Counted from the stretch's first letter, positions 23,760-36,288 are shown. The stretch: 64,000 nucleotides of DNA from Gigantopelta aegis (GCF_016097555.1 NC_054708.1:20796983-20860982), one strand, 5' to 3'. The notes: generated by a model from the letters alone, not told the origin. Program-made: numbers and translations.

Positions 23760-24590
23760 TACTCTATCACACGTTATCGACCCCGCTTACATAAATATGT
23801 CACGTGTACTCACTGATATCAGAGTGTCACTTTAATTTGTTTTATGTCATTATGTTCATCGACTATAAATTACATCAGCACGACGAAGGGTATTGTTCCT
23901 GGATGTTTCAAATTGCTCTCTTCAGTTTAGACCGGTGTAAACAGAATGCAAGTCCGTAGGAACAGTTGTCTGCCCGGACTTAATCTCCTAGGAATGCAGG
24001 TCCTAGGCCTAATATAACTAGGAATGCAAGTCCTAGGATTTACGTTTCTTAGGAATATTGGTCTGACTTTCAGGATATCAAGTCCAGGCCGGACTTGCAT
24101 TCCTTGACAATGAAAATTTAAATCCGTTGGTACACATTAAAACTAAATTATAATGGAAACAAAACGAAAAGCAGTTTCCTTTCTGGTGTATTTAATTAAC
24201 TTAGGATACTAGCGCCTCTCTTTATTTAAATATTTTCTATTTATTCCAATGTTTTCCATTTATATTATTTTCAAGAGATGTACACATTTTGTTGATCGTA
24301 TTGCATGAGCAGACACCGTTCATTATAAAATGGTTGCAGGTTGATCTGGTTGTGATTTATATATATACGTATTCGTGTATTGAGGCATACCATTTAACCA
24401 TCTCGTGATGACAACCCAACAGCCTGTGTCTTTGATGCAGAAATCCATCTCATTGCCTGCCTTACTTCATGAGTATGAGGCATGATGAGCATGTCTGCTT
24501 CTTTGTGTGTACTGGCAGGTGTTGTAGGATGATATTTTGGTACATTTCAGAGAACATCTTTTATTGTGTCTGTATAACTCTATCTGCCAG
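23760..24590. other. No gene recognised; short repeats around 23940-24110
   Basis: Several copies of GGAATGCAAGTCCTAGG-like sequence occur in both orientations. The rest is AT-rich spacer. Confidence 0.35.
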
Positions 24591-24599
24591 ATGTATTAT

Positions 24600-25180
24600 C
24601 AACATGGATCAACATGGAACCAATTGATGATGAACTGGGTTCAGAAAGAACCTCAACATTAGAAGGCTTTTATGCAGTAACTGGATGTGACACAAAAAGA
24701 CAAATTTGTGGTATTGGCAAAAAATTGTATTGAAGTATTCGGGAAACATCCACCAGCTAAATCTAAAGCTCTTAGCCAGTTTGGAATTGGTGATGAACCG
24801 TGCAAAGAGATCAAATGAAAGGAATGGAGTTTTAAGAAGCCATCACCAAACCCAAACTGAGGAAACACTCCCACATATCTCTGAGATGTGAAAACAGCAT
24901 ACTCAAAGAGCATATCCCTAAGAAAATATCTGAGCTGAAGATTCCGCGTTACATCCAGAGATTCTAGACCGATGGTTGGGTCATGGATAATAACATATAT
25001 TGGATGTACAAGCTGCACCACAGGCTGTGATAGAATTGATCAGATGTAACTGTTGTGTCAGTAATTGTTCAGGTAGTTGAACCCCGAAGAAATACAACCT
25101 GCAATGTACAGAACTCTACAAGTGTGAAGCTGGTGCGGATTGCTGCAGTGTCATTAAAGACAAAGTAGATACCCAATCAG
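24600..25180 (+). pseudogene. Decayed transposon-associated gene (unnamed family)
   Basis: Broken frames on the plus strand read EGFYAVTGCDTKRQICGIGK, then WLGHG, then VIELIRCNC. The pattern (HALTGCDTT..GKGK, HGW, then a Cys-rich tail) is familiar from multi-copy uncharacterised proteins in fish and mollusc genomes. Many stops and shifts are present. The family name is not known to me. Confidence 0.4.
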
Positions 25181-25429
25181 GGGTCACATTGGACAGAAAT
25201 TAGTTTTAGCCAATTTTCAGATATTTAGAGCATTTGATATTATTAAAAAGTGGTTAATTTAAATAACATTTTATTAGACAGATACTAAATGTTGTAGCCA
25301 CTTTGTATACAAAAAATAGCAATTGACTAATTGTGAATTACAGTTTACAATTGGTATGTTCCTCTATTTCAGTAGTTTAAAATCTAAAACACTGAAGTCA
25401 TTACAAATGCAATATTTTAATTATTTGAT

Positions 25430-26175
25430 ATAAAATGTATGTGGACTAGGAGGAAAAGTATTTGCCAAATGATTAAATTGGTGGCCATTTTGAATTTGTA
25501 TATGGCTGCCATTTTTAATTTCAAGGTGGTTGCAATGAACGGAGGCTGGTTATAAAAATGCCTCCAATTAACTCATTGATCCTATAAATAAACATAGAGT
25601 AAAATAACTGTGCTTCTACGTAAACCGGGAGTTACGATATAAGAAAAGTACATTAAAATGGTGGCCATTTTGAATTTCAAGATGGTTGTCATGATTGGAT
25701 GGCTATAAAAATGTCACCAATGCATCCATGACTGGAGACATGTACAGAGACAAAACATATCGTGTTTCTCTGTTAACCAGGAGTTGAGATATATTGAAAA
25801 ATATATTAAAATGGTTGCCATTTTGAATTTCAATATGGCTGCCTAGGTCAGACAACAATTTTCTTTTTGTATGAATTCATTCACCGAGCTCATAGATGTA
25901 AAGAGATACCTAAATTGTTGTTGTGGGTCAACTGAGAGTAGAGAAATATATAAAGATATTTAAATGACGGCCATTTTGAATTTCAAGATGGCAGACATGT
26001 CCAAATGGCTTAACAAAATATTATTAGCGAGTTCATTCACCTTAAAAATGTAAATAGACACAAAAAGGAGTAAAGATATATGCAAAATACCCTAAAATTT
26101 CAAGATGGCTGCCATAATCAAATGACTGAAACAAAATGTTACCAATGGATTTCTAATTCTGGATGGCCTTACAAA
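25430..26175. repeat. Degenerate ~160-bp tandem repeat, about 5 units
   Basis: Units near 25475, 25655, 25810, 25965 and 26100 share ATGGTGGCCATTTTGAATTT and AAGATGGCTGCC. The spacer between them is less conserved. Confidence 0.65.
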
Positions 26176-26179
26176 TAAA

Positions 26180-26930
26180 TAGAAATACATTTTACTGACA
26201 TGAGCCAAAAAAAAACAAAAAAAACAAAAACATGCAAATTAACATAATTCTCTGGACTACAAGGTATTTATTCATTGCGTGTTGTTCCAGCTAATAAATG
26301 CTTAAACATTTAAAAATAATGCTTGGAAACTCGAAAACATTTTCCACAATTCGAAGCATGTTATATGTATTACAGTCCTGTTCAACTGTTTAGACCCTAA
26401 GTTATTTTTGCAAATGTTACGTTTAATTCCTATTCAATCCGTGTTTTCTTTACATTTGCATGAAAACAAACCAAAACCCAGACAGGTTTTACATGCAATT
26501 CATAATCATAAATGCACGAAGTTTCCATTTTACAAAAATCTATGTATGTTGTGAATGAAATTTCGTTCTCCCATAAATAGCTAAGGCTATTTGCATAACA
26601 AAAGCATCACTCTGTAGTGTGTTTCAAACTTATGTTCTTTTCCATATTCCTAGCGGAATATATTGTTGTATGACCTATACTTAAGGAACAATTTGGAAAC
26701 ATAAGTCAATAAACAATTCAGACGCGGATTCAGGTGGGGAGTCCAGGTGACACGCCCCCCTCTACTTTTGTCAAACAATTATAGAATACACAAAAAAAAA
26801 TATATCCCATGCACCTGTTCAAACGCAACAACGGATTTTGGGTCCCCGCTATTAAAAAACGCCTGCTCTGTCATTAATGTAATGTATTAATACAGCAATA
26901 TATAAGTTTGGGTGCAATTGGGGATAAAGT
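26180..26930. other. No gene or repeat recognised
   Basis: AT-rich spacer with no sustained open frame. Confidence 0.35.
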
Positions 26931-27321
26931 AAAGTTTGTTTTATTTAACGACGCCACTAGAGCACATTGATTTTTTTATCTTATCATCAGCTATTGGACG
27001 TCAAACATATGATGATTCTGACACCTTTTTAGAGGAAACCTGGTGTCGCCACATAGGCTACTCTTTTACGACAGGCAGCAAGGGATCCTTTATTTGCACT
27101 TCGCACAGGCAGGATAGCACAAACCATGGCCTTTGTTGAACCAGTTATGGATCACTGGTCGGTTCAAGTGGTTTACACCTACCCAATGAGCCTTACGGAG
27201 CACTCACTCAGGTTTTGGAGTCGTTATCTGGATTAAAAATCCCATGCCTCGACTGGGATCCGAACCCAGTACCTACCAGCATGTAGACCGATGGCCTAAC
27301 CACGACGCCACCGAAGCCGGT
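26930..27321 (-). mobile_element. SINE family III head with family II tail
   Basis: On the minus strand the head is CCGGCTTCGGTGGCGTCGTG, with GGGTTCGGATCCCAG as the B-box region. The 3' end is the family II type. Confidence 0.75.
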
Positions 27322-27719
27322 CAACTGGCGATAAAGCACTGTAAAGTAACTATAAGATAGGTTGATATATTATGACTGTCAGGTTGTATGTCCATAAATA
27401 ATATATAATATTTATTATTTATATAATTCACGGGCAAGTGTTCATCTGAAGGCCACGTTCCCTTTTAGTGAGAGGGGTTGGGGTGAGGTTTTAATCTCGT
27501 GATGTTCATTGTGACATATTGCACACACACGTGGCCATAATATTGTATACCCGCGATTGGTGGAGCCGTGGCCCTTTGCCCAACCCCACACCCTCCTCTG
27601 GCTTCGTATGTAGGTATATTTTATATGGTTTTATATTGATTGTCCGTGTTTTGTAATACACGTTTATATTTCTTCAATTGATAGGTTGTTTGATAGGGAC
27701 TGATAATGAATGTCATTGG

Positions 27720-27807
27720 AATAACACATTTTATTTACGGTTATATGGCGTCAATCATATGGTTAATGATCACACAGATATTGAGAGAGAAAACCCATTT
27801 TCACTCC
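27720..27807 (-). mobile_element. SINE family I, left part, interrupted by an LTR element
   Basis: The minus-strand tail region continues at 34779-34948 on the far side of the LTR retrotransposon. No clean target duplication is visible; about ten bases at the left junction are altered. Confidence 0.65.
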
Positions 27808-28920
27808 TGTCACGGGGATCCTACAATACCCGTAACTGAATGAAACACGATTATCCAAATATCTCTCCTATCTGTATATCTATTATATCTCTCTGTAACG
27901 GGCAGGTATACCCGCGTGGCTCGTCTAGGTATGATCAGAGATGCGATCTTATACAAAGTATATGTAATATAGCACATTTAGTTCACTAGAAAACACAACA
28001 AAAACACAATACACTTTGGAATCTGTATTAACCTACGCTGACAAATGTACTGCCGCAGTAGTTAATTAACAACAACAAATAATAACAACCCAGAACTGAT
28101 CACTTAATTAGTTAATATCTAGGTGTCTAGTTTACACAATATTCTAATCACTTCACCGTGACACAACACCCACACGTGTGATAATTGAGAAACGCTTCCA
28201 GGAGAACTTAAGTAATAAAGGAATTGCAACTCTATTCCTAACTGGTTAATGTTTAATTAACCAGTAACTACTCATTCAATAACCTTGTAATACAGAATTA
28301 ATACTGGTTCCTATCACAATAAAGACAATGACCTACAGTTTACCTAGGTCCTCTAGGATGACTGATTAAGCTTTATATATATTAGAACAGTGAGCCTACA
28401 GTTTACTGCGTCAGATGACCGGCAGCACCGTCTAAATAATATTTGTATAATACAGTATTAAAATATTTAAAGTCACATCAATCACATCAAGGTTATAGAA
28501 CAGAGCAGAAATAATATTTACCAAGTCCAAACGGACGCGTTCCCTGGAAGCCTTCCAATATGTTTCTCCCTGATATCTCTAAAACCCTAGCTATTTATCA
28601 TAAAAATACGAATATCGCCTGGGTATATTTCCACAGAGACCAAGACGGGAATTTTCCTTAGATGGCCAGACCTGCTGACGCCTAGTCGCCAAAAACACGG
28701 TCGTAAAAACCGCACTCGCGGAGGTATTACGTAACTACTGGCCACAAGGCCTCCGCACCTGGGATGTGTGTGTATTAGGCACAGCTCGACCACGGTCGCG
28801 CGGAGGTATTACGTAACAAAGTGCCCACCTGGGCTTAAGTGCATATTGAGACTGAACACGGCCCTCTAAAACAATTAATATCGCCACAGGCGAAAACAAA
28901 TAAGAGCATGTTCCGTCACA
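27808..28920 (-). repeat. 3' LTR
   Basis: It starts TGTGACGG and ends CCCCGTGACA on the minus strand, about 1.1 kb, matching the 5' LTR and three solo LTRs. Confidence 0.85.
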
Positions 28921-29136
28921 CACCCCCACCTCAAAAAGGATATTTCCTCTACTCTAGGAATAGGGAAATATACTACATGAAAACAAAAAGTGCGTTAACC
29001 GACGCATCCGGGCATTTATAATACATGTAATAAGGTCACTACCAGTAATCACCCTGAGTCTCTGAGTCCCTGGTATACAAATAAAATATATAAAAACAAA
29101 ACAGAAATCAAGAATGTCAACACATTATCATAACGT

Positions 29137-30714
29137 TCAACTTCGGGACAGGGCATCAGCGATTACATTGGATGTGCCCTTGATATGTTCAATGGTAATT
29201 GGGAATTCCTGCAGAAGAAGACTCCACCTCAAAACTCTCTGGTTGGTGGCTTTCATTCTGTGAATGAAAGTGAGCGGATTATGGTCCGTAAAGACAACCA
29301 CTTGATGCATTGCCGATTTCACGTAGATCTGAAAATGCTCCAGAGCTTGTACTATGGCCAAAGCTTCCTTCTCTATAGTGGAATAGTTCACCTGGTGTTT
29401 GTCAAACTTTTTGGAGAAGAAACTTACAGGATGGTCCAGTCCATTTTCGTCTTCTTGGAACAGCACAGCTCCAGCTCCCACGTCACTGGCATCCACAGCT
29501 AGCTTGAAAGGCATTCGGTAGTCTGGTGCTGCCATCACGGGAGACGAGGAGATCATCTGCTTGAGACGGTTGAATGACTTCTCGCATTCATCTGACCACT
29601 GGAACTTCGTTTCCTTCTTTAGCAGCGATGTGATGGGGGCAGCTACCGTCGCAAATTTAGCACAGAAACGACGATAATAACCGGCCATACCAAGGAACCG
29701 GCGAACTTCACTACGGTTGGTCGGTGCAGGATACTGGCTGATCCTTAGTGTCTTGGCCTGCAGAGGAGCGACGCAACCATGTCCGACAGTATGACCTAAG
29801 TAGGTCACTGAAGCTTTCACGAATTCACATTTGCCAGTCAAATTAGCTTTCTGTAGGCGACTGAATATTTGTTGTAACCCGGTTAAATGTTCATCCCAAG
29901 TGTCGGTGGCTAACACCACATCGTCCAGATACACACTGACGTTTTCTAGGTCTGATAACACCTGGTTCATCATCCTTTGAAAGGCAGCAGGGGCAATTTT
30001 CAAACCAAACGGCATCACTCGGAATTGGAAGAGGCCGTCAGGTGTGATGATCGCCAGAATGTCCTTAGCTTCCTCCGTTAACGGAATGGCATAAAAACCC
30101 TTCAGTAGGTCCAATTTGGTGATGTATTGCGCGTGTCCAACTCGGTCGATGCAATCGTCAAGGCGGGGTAGAGGGTAGGCATCTGCCTTGATGAGTTGAT
30201 TCACGCGACGTAGGTCAGCACACACCCGGAAACTGTTATCTACCTTTTGAATCAGAATAACAGGTGATGCCCACTGACTGTTTGATGGTTCCAGAATGTC
30301 GTGTTCCAACATGTAATCTATCTCCTTTTTCAGTGCCGCACGTTTTACCGGATTTATCCGATAGGCATGCTGTCGAATCGGTGTAGCGTTGGGTTCCAAG
30401 CGCACATCCTGGCTTAAGGTATTGGTAACCGTTGGAAGGTCCTGACAAATTGAAACATTGTCTTGTATCAGCGTATTCAACTTTTCTCGCTGGGGGTTCA
30501 AGTCTGCTAGAATCTGGCTGTTGGTTAATTTGATCTCTGCAGTCGTCACGTCATCACAGGAAATTGAGTGACTCTCAATTTGGACCGGTAACTCTGGAAC
30601 TATCGGCAGTCTGTCAAAATAACCTTTTAGCAAATTGATGTGACAATACCTACTTTTCCTAACCCTATCAGAAGTGTTTATCACATACCCTGTCTCATTA
30701 ACCTGTTTGTGCAC
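29137..30714 (-). CDS. Retrotransposon reverse transcriptase-RNase H frame
   Basis: The frame is open for 525 codons. The first ~35 residues (ending CHINLLKGYF) look like the end of an integrase. Reverse transcriptase follows at about 130-320, with FRVCADLRRVNQ, KLDLLKGF and the catalytic YLDD. RNase H at about 405-520 has DASDVGAGAVL and FTDHNPLTF. The frame ends ADALSRS-stop, typical of the end of this domain. One in-frame TAG (30736-30738) separates it from the upstream pol remnant. Activity is unlikely without integrase. Confidence 0.85.
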   Translation of the reverse strand: MHKQVNETGYVINTSDRVRKSRYCHINLLKGYFDRLPIVPELPVQIESHSISCDDVTTAEIKLTNSQILADLNPQREKLNTLIQDNVSICQDLPTVTNTLSQDVRLEPNATPIRQHAYRINPVKRAALKKEIDYMLEHDILEPSNSQWASPVILIQKVDNSFRVCADLRRVNQLIKADAYPLPRLDDCIDRVGHAQYITKLDLLKGFYAIPLTEEAKDILAIITPDGLFQFRVMPFGLKIAPAAFQRMMNQVLSDLENVSVYLDDVVLATDTWDEHLTGLQQIFSRLQKANLTGKCEFVKASVTYLGHTVGHGCVAPLQAKTLRISQYPAPTNRSEVRRFLGMAGYYRRFCAKFATVAAPITSLLKKETKFQWSDECEKSFNRLKQMISSSPVMAAPDYRMPFKLAVDASDVGAGAVLFQEDENGLDHPVSFFSKKFDKHQVNYSTIEKEALAIVQALEHFQIYVKSAMHQVVVFTDHNPLTFIHRMKATNQRVLRWSLLLQEFPITIEHIKGTSNVIADALSRS

Positions 30715-30738
30715 AACATAGGGCCCGAAATACCTGTT

Positions 30739-31500
30739 CTACAATGAACCCCGTTTAATGAGAAGGTACAGCAGCACTTTATCCCCTGGTTTAAATTCCC
30801 GACTCCTAGTCTTCCTATCAAACACTGATTTTATTTTGCTCTGAGCATGGCTCAGTTGCTTTCTAGCCTTCCTATCTCTAACTCTATTATTCATTAATAC
30901 TCCCTTGTCCATATCATAACCTGACCTCTGATCCTCCTTCTCACCCTCAGTTAACAATGTAGTGCGAGCTGCCAACAAATTTGGATCAGCCCCCTGCTCT
31001 AGGACTAACTCTTGTCTATTACAATGTAAGGCCCCTCTATCAAACACAACTGGTTCATTTACCCTCTGCGGAAGTTCAACAGGTTCCACCACATTTATAT
31101 CGTCAGTTGACTTATCTACCATTTTACTGATAACCTCATCCACTCCAATTTCATGGCTCAAACACGTATCAGACAAATCACAAATATCCTCTGGGTCTTG
31201 TGTTACCATTCTGGCCATAGCCCTAGTCTTTACACACGCAGGATATCTAATCTCATCAACCTCACTCTCTTCTATTGGTAAAAGGCTGTCTTTAATTAGC
31301 AATTGGTCACATTTCGGCTGACAACACTGACTAGTGAAATCATTACCCAACAAAACTCCTATGTTTTCAACTGGCAAGTCCTTTACAACACCCATAACGA
31401 CTGGTCCCGTCACAAACTTCGAACACAAGAAAACGTTATGTAACCGGACAACCGTATGTTCTCCAGTCACCAAGGTTAAAGCAAAACTACGTCCTGTATC
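30739..31500 (-). pseudogene. Pol remnant: protease C-terminus and integrase C-terminal piece
   Basis: It reads IGVLLGNDF (retropepsin end), PACVKTRAMAR linker, then DRKTRSREFKPGDKVLLY (integrase C-terminal type). The catalytic core expected between them is absent. It ends at a TAG codon before the reverse transcriptase frame. Confidence 0.65.
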
Positions 31501-31510
31501 TGAATTCTCA

Positions 31511-31898
31511 ACCGGCCTCAGTGGCGTCATGGCAGGCCATCGGTCTACAGGCTGGTAGGTACTGGGTTCGGATCCCAGTCGAAGCATGGGATGTTTAATC
31601 CAGATACCGACTCCAAACCCTGAGTGAGTGCTCCGCAAGGCTCAATGGGTAGGTGTAAACCACTTGCACCGACCAGTGATCCATAACTGGTTCAACAAAG
31701 GTCATGGTTTGTGCTATCCTGCCTGTGGGAAGCGCAAATAAAAGATCCCTTGCTGCTAATCGGAAGAGTAGCCCATGTAGTGGCGACAGCGGGTTTCCTC
31801 TAAAAATCTGTGTGGTCCTTAACCATATGTCTGACGCCATATAACCGTAAATAAAATGTGTTGAGTGCGTCGTTAAATAAAACATTTCTTTCTTTCTT
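31511..31898 (+). mobile_element. SINE family III inserted in the retrotransposon protease
   Basis: The head is CCGGCCTCAGTGGCGTCATG and the tail TCGTTAAATAAAACATTTC plus TTTC. It is flanked by the target duplication GAATTCTCA at 31501-31510 and about 31900-31909, so it landed after the LTR element. Confidence 0.85.
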
Positions 31899-31899
31899 C

Positions 31900-32977
31900 T
31901 GAATTCTCAATACCAGCTAAACACTCTGACGTTATCAGCGACTGACTACACCCGGTATCTCGATAGATTGATATTGCCTTACAACTCAATTCTTGTTTCA
32001 CATCACAAACCATACCATTGGACACATACGGGTTTACTTTCTCTGCCATGGGACTGACCATTAACTCTCTCGCTAACGGAGCCGACCTCACTAAATCGAC
32101 CACTTGTGCATTATCGCGTTTCCTTTTAAAACAGTCCCCGACAAGATGGTTATCCTTTTTTACAGTAACTGCAATGTGGACGAAAAGTTCGTGCATTGGC
32201 TGATAATGCAGGCTTATCCTTACTTTGCACACCAGGTGCATTCCTTGCCTGACTAGCTGACCAACTAGATGACTCTCCCCGATAGTTACTTTCCCGGGAA
32301 AAACCTGGCTGAAATTTCTTCTTATCACCCTGTTGTAAAGAGCTACCCTGTACTGCCTGAGCTTTGTGTATTAACACGTAGTCATCTGCCACTATGCCTG
32401 CCTCCTCTGTCTTTTTGACATCAAGATCCTCTAAATTAATACGTAAGCTAACTGGTAATCCATTTTTAATGTCCTGTAAGATCAACAACTCCTGTAACTC
32501 GGTATATGACTCTACCTGATGAGAAATCACCCATTATCAAACATCTCTGCCTTCTTAGCCACAAACTCACTATAAGACTGACCCTGCGTTTTTCTCAACA
32601 CACTATACCGTAAACGATAATCCTCAGGTCGTAATTCATAAGCCCTCAACACTGCAGCCTTAACCTAGGTCGTACTGACTTGCTCGCTCATCACTCATTG
32701 AATTATAAGCTACACTAGCCTTCCCCTTAAACTTAGACACGGCTAACAATGTCCACTTAGACTGCGGCCAATTTAGCTGCTTAGCGGCCCGTTCAAAAAG
32801 TTGGAAGAACATAACTACCTCCTGGTCATCAAATACAGACACTGATATATAAGCCTCCGACATGTTAAACCCATTTCCTACTTCTCGTCTGACTTCTTCA
32901 GTATTCAACTTTAACTCATGTTCCACCTTTAATTTTGCTAACTGGAATTCTCTATCTCTATCTTCTCTATCCCTCTC

Positions 32978-33071
<94 letters not shown>

Positions 33072-33108
33072 ATCTTCTCTATCTCTATCTTCTTTCTCTC
33101 TCTCCCTC

Positions 33109-33205
<97 letters not shown>

Positions 33206-33492
33206 TCTCTATCTAATGCGCGTTCTTCTCTTTAGTACTCAAGCTTTTTAAAAGCTAACTGTTGTTCCATACTCTAGTCACTTATCTCTATATCTGGAAC
33301 AATCTCACTTTCTTCCATAACAGGCCTATCACCAAAACCTTCCTGGATAATAATTGTCTTTATATCACCTAAGGTTTTAGCTGATGTTAAATCAATTTCC
33401 CGCTCACTTGCGATTTCAACTAACTCGGCCTTATGTGCTCGCTTAATCTCCACTACACTGAGCGTAGGCCTATCCAGCAAATTCTTATCCAT
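31900..33492 (-). pseudogene. Retrotransposon gag-protease region, broken
   Basis: The N-terminal piece starts MDKNLLDRPTLSV (33492-33274) and stops before the GA tract. Gag pieces follow at 32926-32660 and 32530-32150, with a CCHC-type knuckle (CSYC..HLVGDC) split by a frameshift near 32160. The protease DTG motif follows (IYRDTGCSQSLI). Several frameshifts and stops are present. Confidence 0.7.
32980..33216. repeat. (TC)n tracts inside gag
   Basis: In the gag sense these read (GA)n, encoding Arg-Glu repeats, flanked by degenerate ER-rich coding sequence. Confidence 0.85.
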
Positions 33493-33646
33493 GTTTAGAT
33501 ATGACGCACTTATTATTAATTAATTTTCTAGTGAACAACGTTGCTACTTCTAGTAAATTTGTAAAAATAATTTATAAAGCCCCCATTTACAAACAATACT
33601 TTTTTAAATATGCATGTCCCGTTTCAGATCCGGGACGAGCGCCCCA

Positions 33647-34776
33647 ATCCTACAATACCCGTAACTGAATGAAACACGATTATCCAAATATCTCTCCTAA
33701 CTGTATATCTATTAGATCTCTCTGTAACGGGCAGTTATACCCGCGTGGCTCGTCTAGGTATGATCAGAGATGCGATCTTATACAAAGTATATGTAATATA
33801 GCACGTTTAGTTCACTAAAAAACACAACAAAACACAATACACTTTGGAATCTGTAATAACCTACGCTGACAAATGTACTGCCGCAGTAGTTAATTAATAA
33901 CAACAATAATACAACCCAGAACTGATCACTTAATTAGTTAATCTGTAGGTGTCTAGTTTACACAATATGCTAATCACTTCACCGTGACACAACACCCACA
34001 CGTGTGATAATTGAGAAACGCTTCCAGGAGAACTTAATTAATAAAGGAATTACAACACTATTCCTAACTGGTTAATTTTTAATTAACCCTAACTACTCAT
34101 TCAATAACCTTGTCATACAGAATTAATACTGGTACCTATCACAATAAAGACAATAACCTACAGTTTACCTAGGTCCTCTAGGGTGATTGGTTAAGCTTTA
34201 TATATATTAGAACAGTGAGCCTACAGTTTACTGCGTCAGATTACCGGCAGCACCGTCTAAATAATATTGGTATAATACAGTATTAAAATATTTAAAGTCA
34301 CATCAATCACATCAAGGTTATACAACAGAGCAGAAATAACATTTACCAAGTCCAAACTGACGCGTTCCCTGGAAGCTTTCCAATATGTTTCTCCCTGATA
34401 TCTCTAAAACCCTAGCTATTTATCATAAAAATCCGAATATCGCCTGGGGGTACATCGCGGCACCGAATACCTACAAGTGATATTTCCACAGCGACCAAGA
34501 CGGGAATTTTCCTTAGATGGCCAGACTTGCTGACGCCTAGTCGCCAAAAACACGGTCGTAAAACCCGCACTCGCGGAGGTATTACGTAACTACTGGCCAC
34601 ATGGCCTCCGCAACTGGGCTGGGTGTGTTTATAGGCACAGCTCGACCACGGTCGCGCGGAGATATTACGTAACAAAGTGCCCACCTGGGCTTAAGTGCAT
34701 ATTGAGACTGCACACGGCTCTCTAAAACAATTAATATCGCCACAGGCGAAAACAAATAAGAGCATGTCCCGTCACA
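33647..34776 (-). repeat. 5' LTR
   Basis: Nearly the same as the 3' LTR over its length, with small indels. Its last ~10 bases next to the internal region are missing. Confidence 0.82.
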
Positions 34777-34778
34777 TC

Positions 34779-34948
34779 AGCTGTCGTCACTTCATGGGCT
34801 ACTCTTTTTCGATTAACAGCAAGGTTTCTTTTATATGCACCATCCCACAGACAGGATAGTACATACCACGGTCTTTGTTATACCAGTTGTTGAGCACTGG
34901 CTGGAACGAGAAATAGCCCAATGGGGCCACTGGGTTACGTCCCGCCCC
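34779..34948 (-). mobile_element. SINE family I, right part (continues 27720-27807)
   Basis: Centre and head on the minus strand, from GCTGTCG to GGGCGGGACGTAACCCAGTG. Confidence 0.7.
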
Positions 34949-34949
34949 T

Positions 34950-35377
34950 CGATGTTAAACAGTTAATAAATGCATTGGATGTTATATGCTTGATGGGTTG
35001 AGAGAAGCAATTTTTAATTTACCTATATTTTACTCAAATAACAATAATGTGTGGAATGTCCAGTAATAAATTTTCTGAGAACTTATATACCATCCTATAC
35101 TTGTATTTCATATGGTTTACAAAATACTACAACAGCACGTGCAATCATTTTTTATACTTCGAAAATAATATGTTATTGACCATCGACTTGATTTGTATAA
35201 GCAATGTTATCGTATTTTGGACATTCAGTGCCGTGTTTAATGAAATACGCTATAATGGCCTTCACGTAGCCTTATATCCTAATCTTTTGTCATGCAAATA
35301 GCCTTAGTTAATTACAGGAGAACGAAATTGCATTCACAACATACATATATTTTTGTAAGGCATCTTGTAAGGCAAGG
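34950..35377. other. No gene recognised
   Basis: AT-rich spacer; the open frame near 35047 has no recognisable feature. Confidence 0.35.
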
Positions 35378-35555
35378 CATCTTTTATATGCACCATCCCA
35401 CAGACAGGGTAGTACATACCACGGCCTTTTATATACCAGTCGTGGTGCACTGGCTGGAACGAGAAATAGCCCAATGGGCCCACCGATGGGGATCGATCCG
35501 AGATCGACCGCACAGCGAGCGAGTGCTGTACCATTGGGCTACGCACCGCCCCTCT
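35378..35555 (-). mobile_element. SINE family I, 5' half
   Basis: Head and centre on the minus strand with A- and B-box-like motifs; the tail is missing. Confidence 0.75.
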
Positions 35556-35595
35556 AGCGGCTTTAAAGTGACAAACGCTAATTTTAAAAGTTAAA

Positions 35596-35880
35596 ACTTT
35601 GTTTTTGTTTAACGACACCACTAGAGCAAATTGATTTAATAATAATCGGCTATTTGATGTCATTCTGACATGCAGTCTTAGAGAGGAAACCCGCTAAATT
35701 GTTCCATTAGTAGCAACAGATATTTGACAAAAATCGTCACACAGACTGGATAGCACATGCCACAGTGTTTGATACACCAGTCGTGGTGCATTGGCTAGAA
35801 CGAGAAATAACCAAATGGGCCCACCGACGAGGATCGATCCCAGACAGAATACGCACCAGGCGAGCGTATGTCCGGCCCAC
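35596..35880 (-). mobile_element. SINE family II, near full length
   Basis: The minus-strand tail is GTGTCGTTAAACAAAAACAAA and the head is a diverged GGGCCGGACATACGC. Confidence 0.7.
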
Positions 35881-36288
35881 TACCTAGTTAATAAACATAT
35901 CTATTCCACGATATCAACCCCGCTTACAAAATCAATTTGTCAAGAGTTCACACTCACGACTTAATAATACCAGTCAGCAAAATAAAACAAATAAAATAAA
36001 ATTGTTACTGTTATTGTCATAGATAGCCCAAGTGGCTGACGGCAACATGTTTGAACAGTCATTGCAAATAAGTTACATAAGCACGTACGCCTACGAGACA
36101 TGGGGGCGGGGAGGGGCAACTTCCCCCTCCTCTTAGTGTTGGAGCAAATCCTTATATTCAAGCAAAAAGATAGAACTATTTGGGGAAAATAAGCTGGCCT
36201 GAAACCGTTTGACCCTGTTTTTCCATCATTTTACCCATAATATTAGTTGTAGTCCATTTAAAAATTTAGCAGTGATTCGTTTGCATCC

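Larger units (their letters stand above)
27808..34776 (-). mobile_element. Defective Ty3/gypsy-type LTR retrotransposon (Gmr1-like gene order)
   Basis: The LTRs are 33647-34776 (5') and 27808-28920 (3'). Between them, in minus order, lie a broken gag, a protease split by a SINE, an integrase C-terminal remnant, and a reverse transcriptase-RNase H frame. Integrase-like sequence before reverse transcriptase is the order known for Gmr1-type gypsy elements. The integrase catalytic core is missing. A purine-rich tract precedes the 3' LTR, and TGGGGCGCTCGTCCCGGATC next to the 5' LTR may be the primer binding site. The inner end of the 5' LTR lacks the CCCCGTGACA terminus seen in the other LTRs. Gag frameshifts and an in-frame stop in pol make it non-autonomous. 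Confidence 0.82.

Noticed and set aside
24659..25021. Minus-strand 120-codon frame
   Set aside because: It is a shadow of the decayed plus-strand gene; the minus translation matches nothing recognised.
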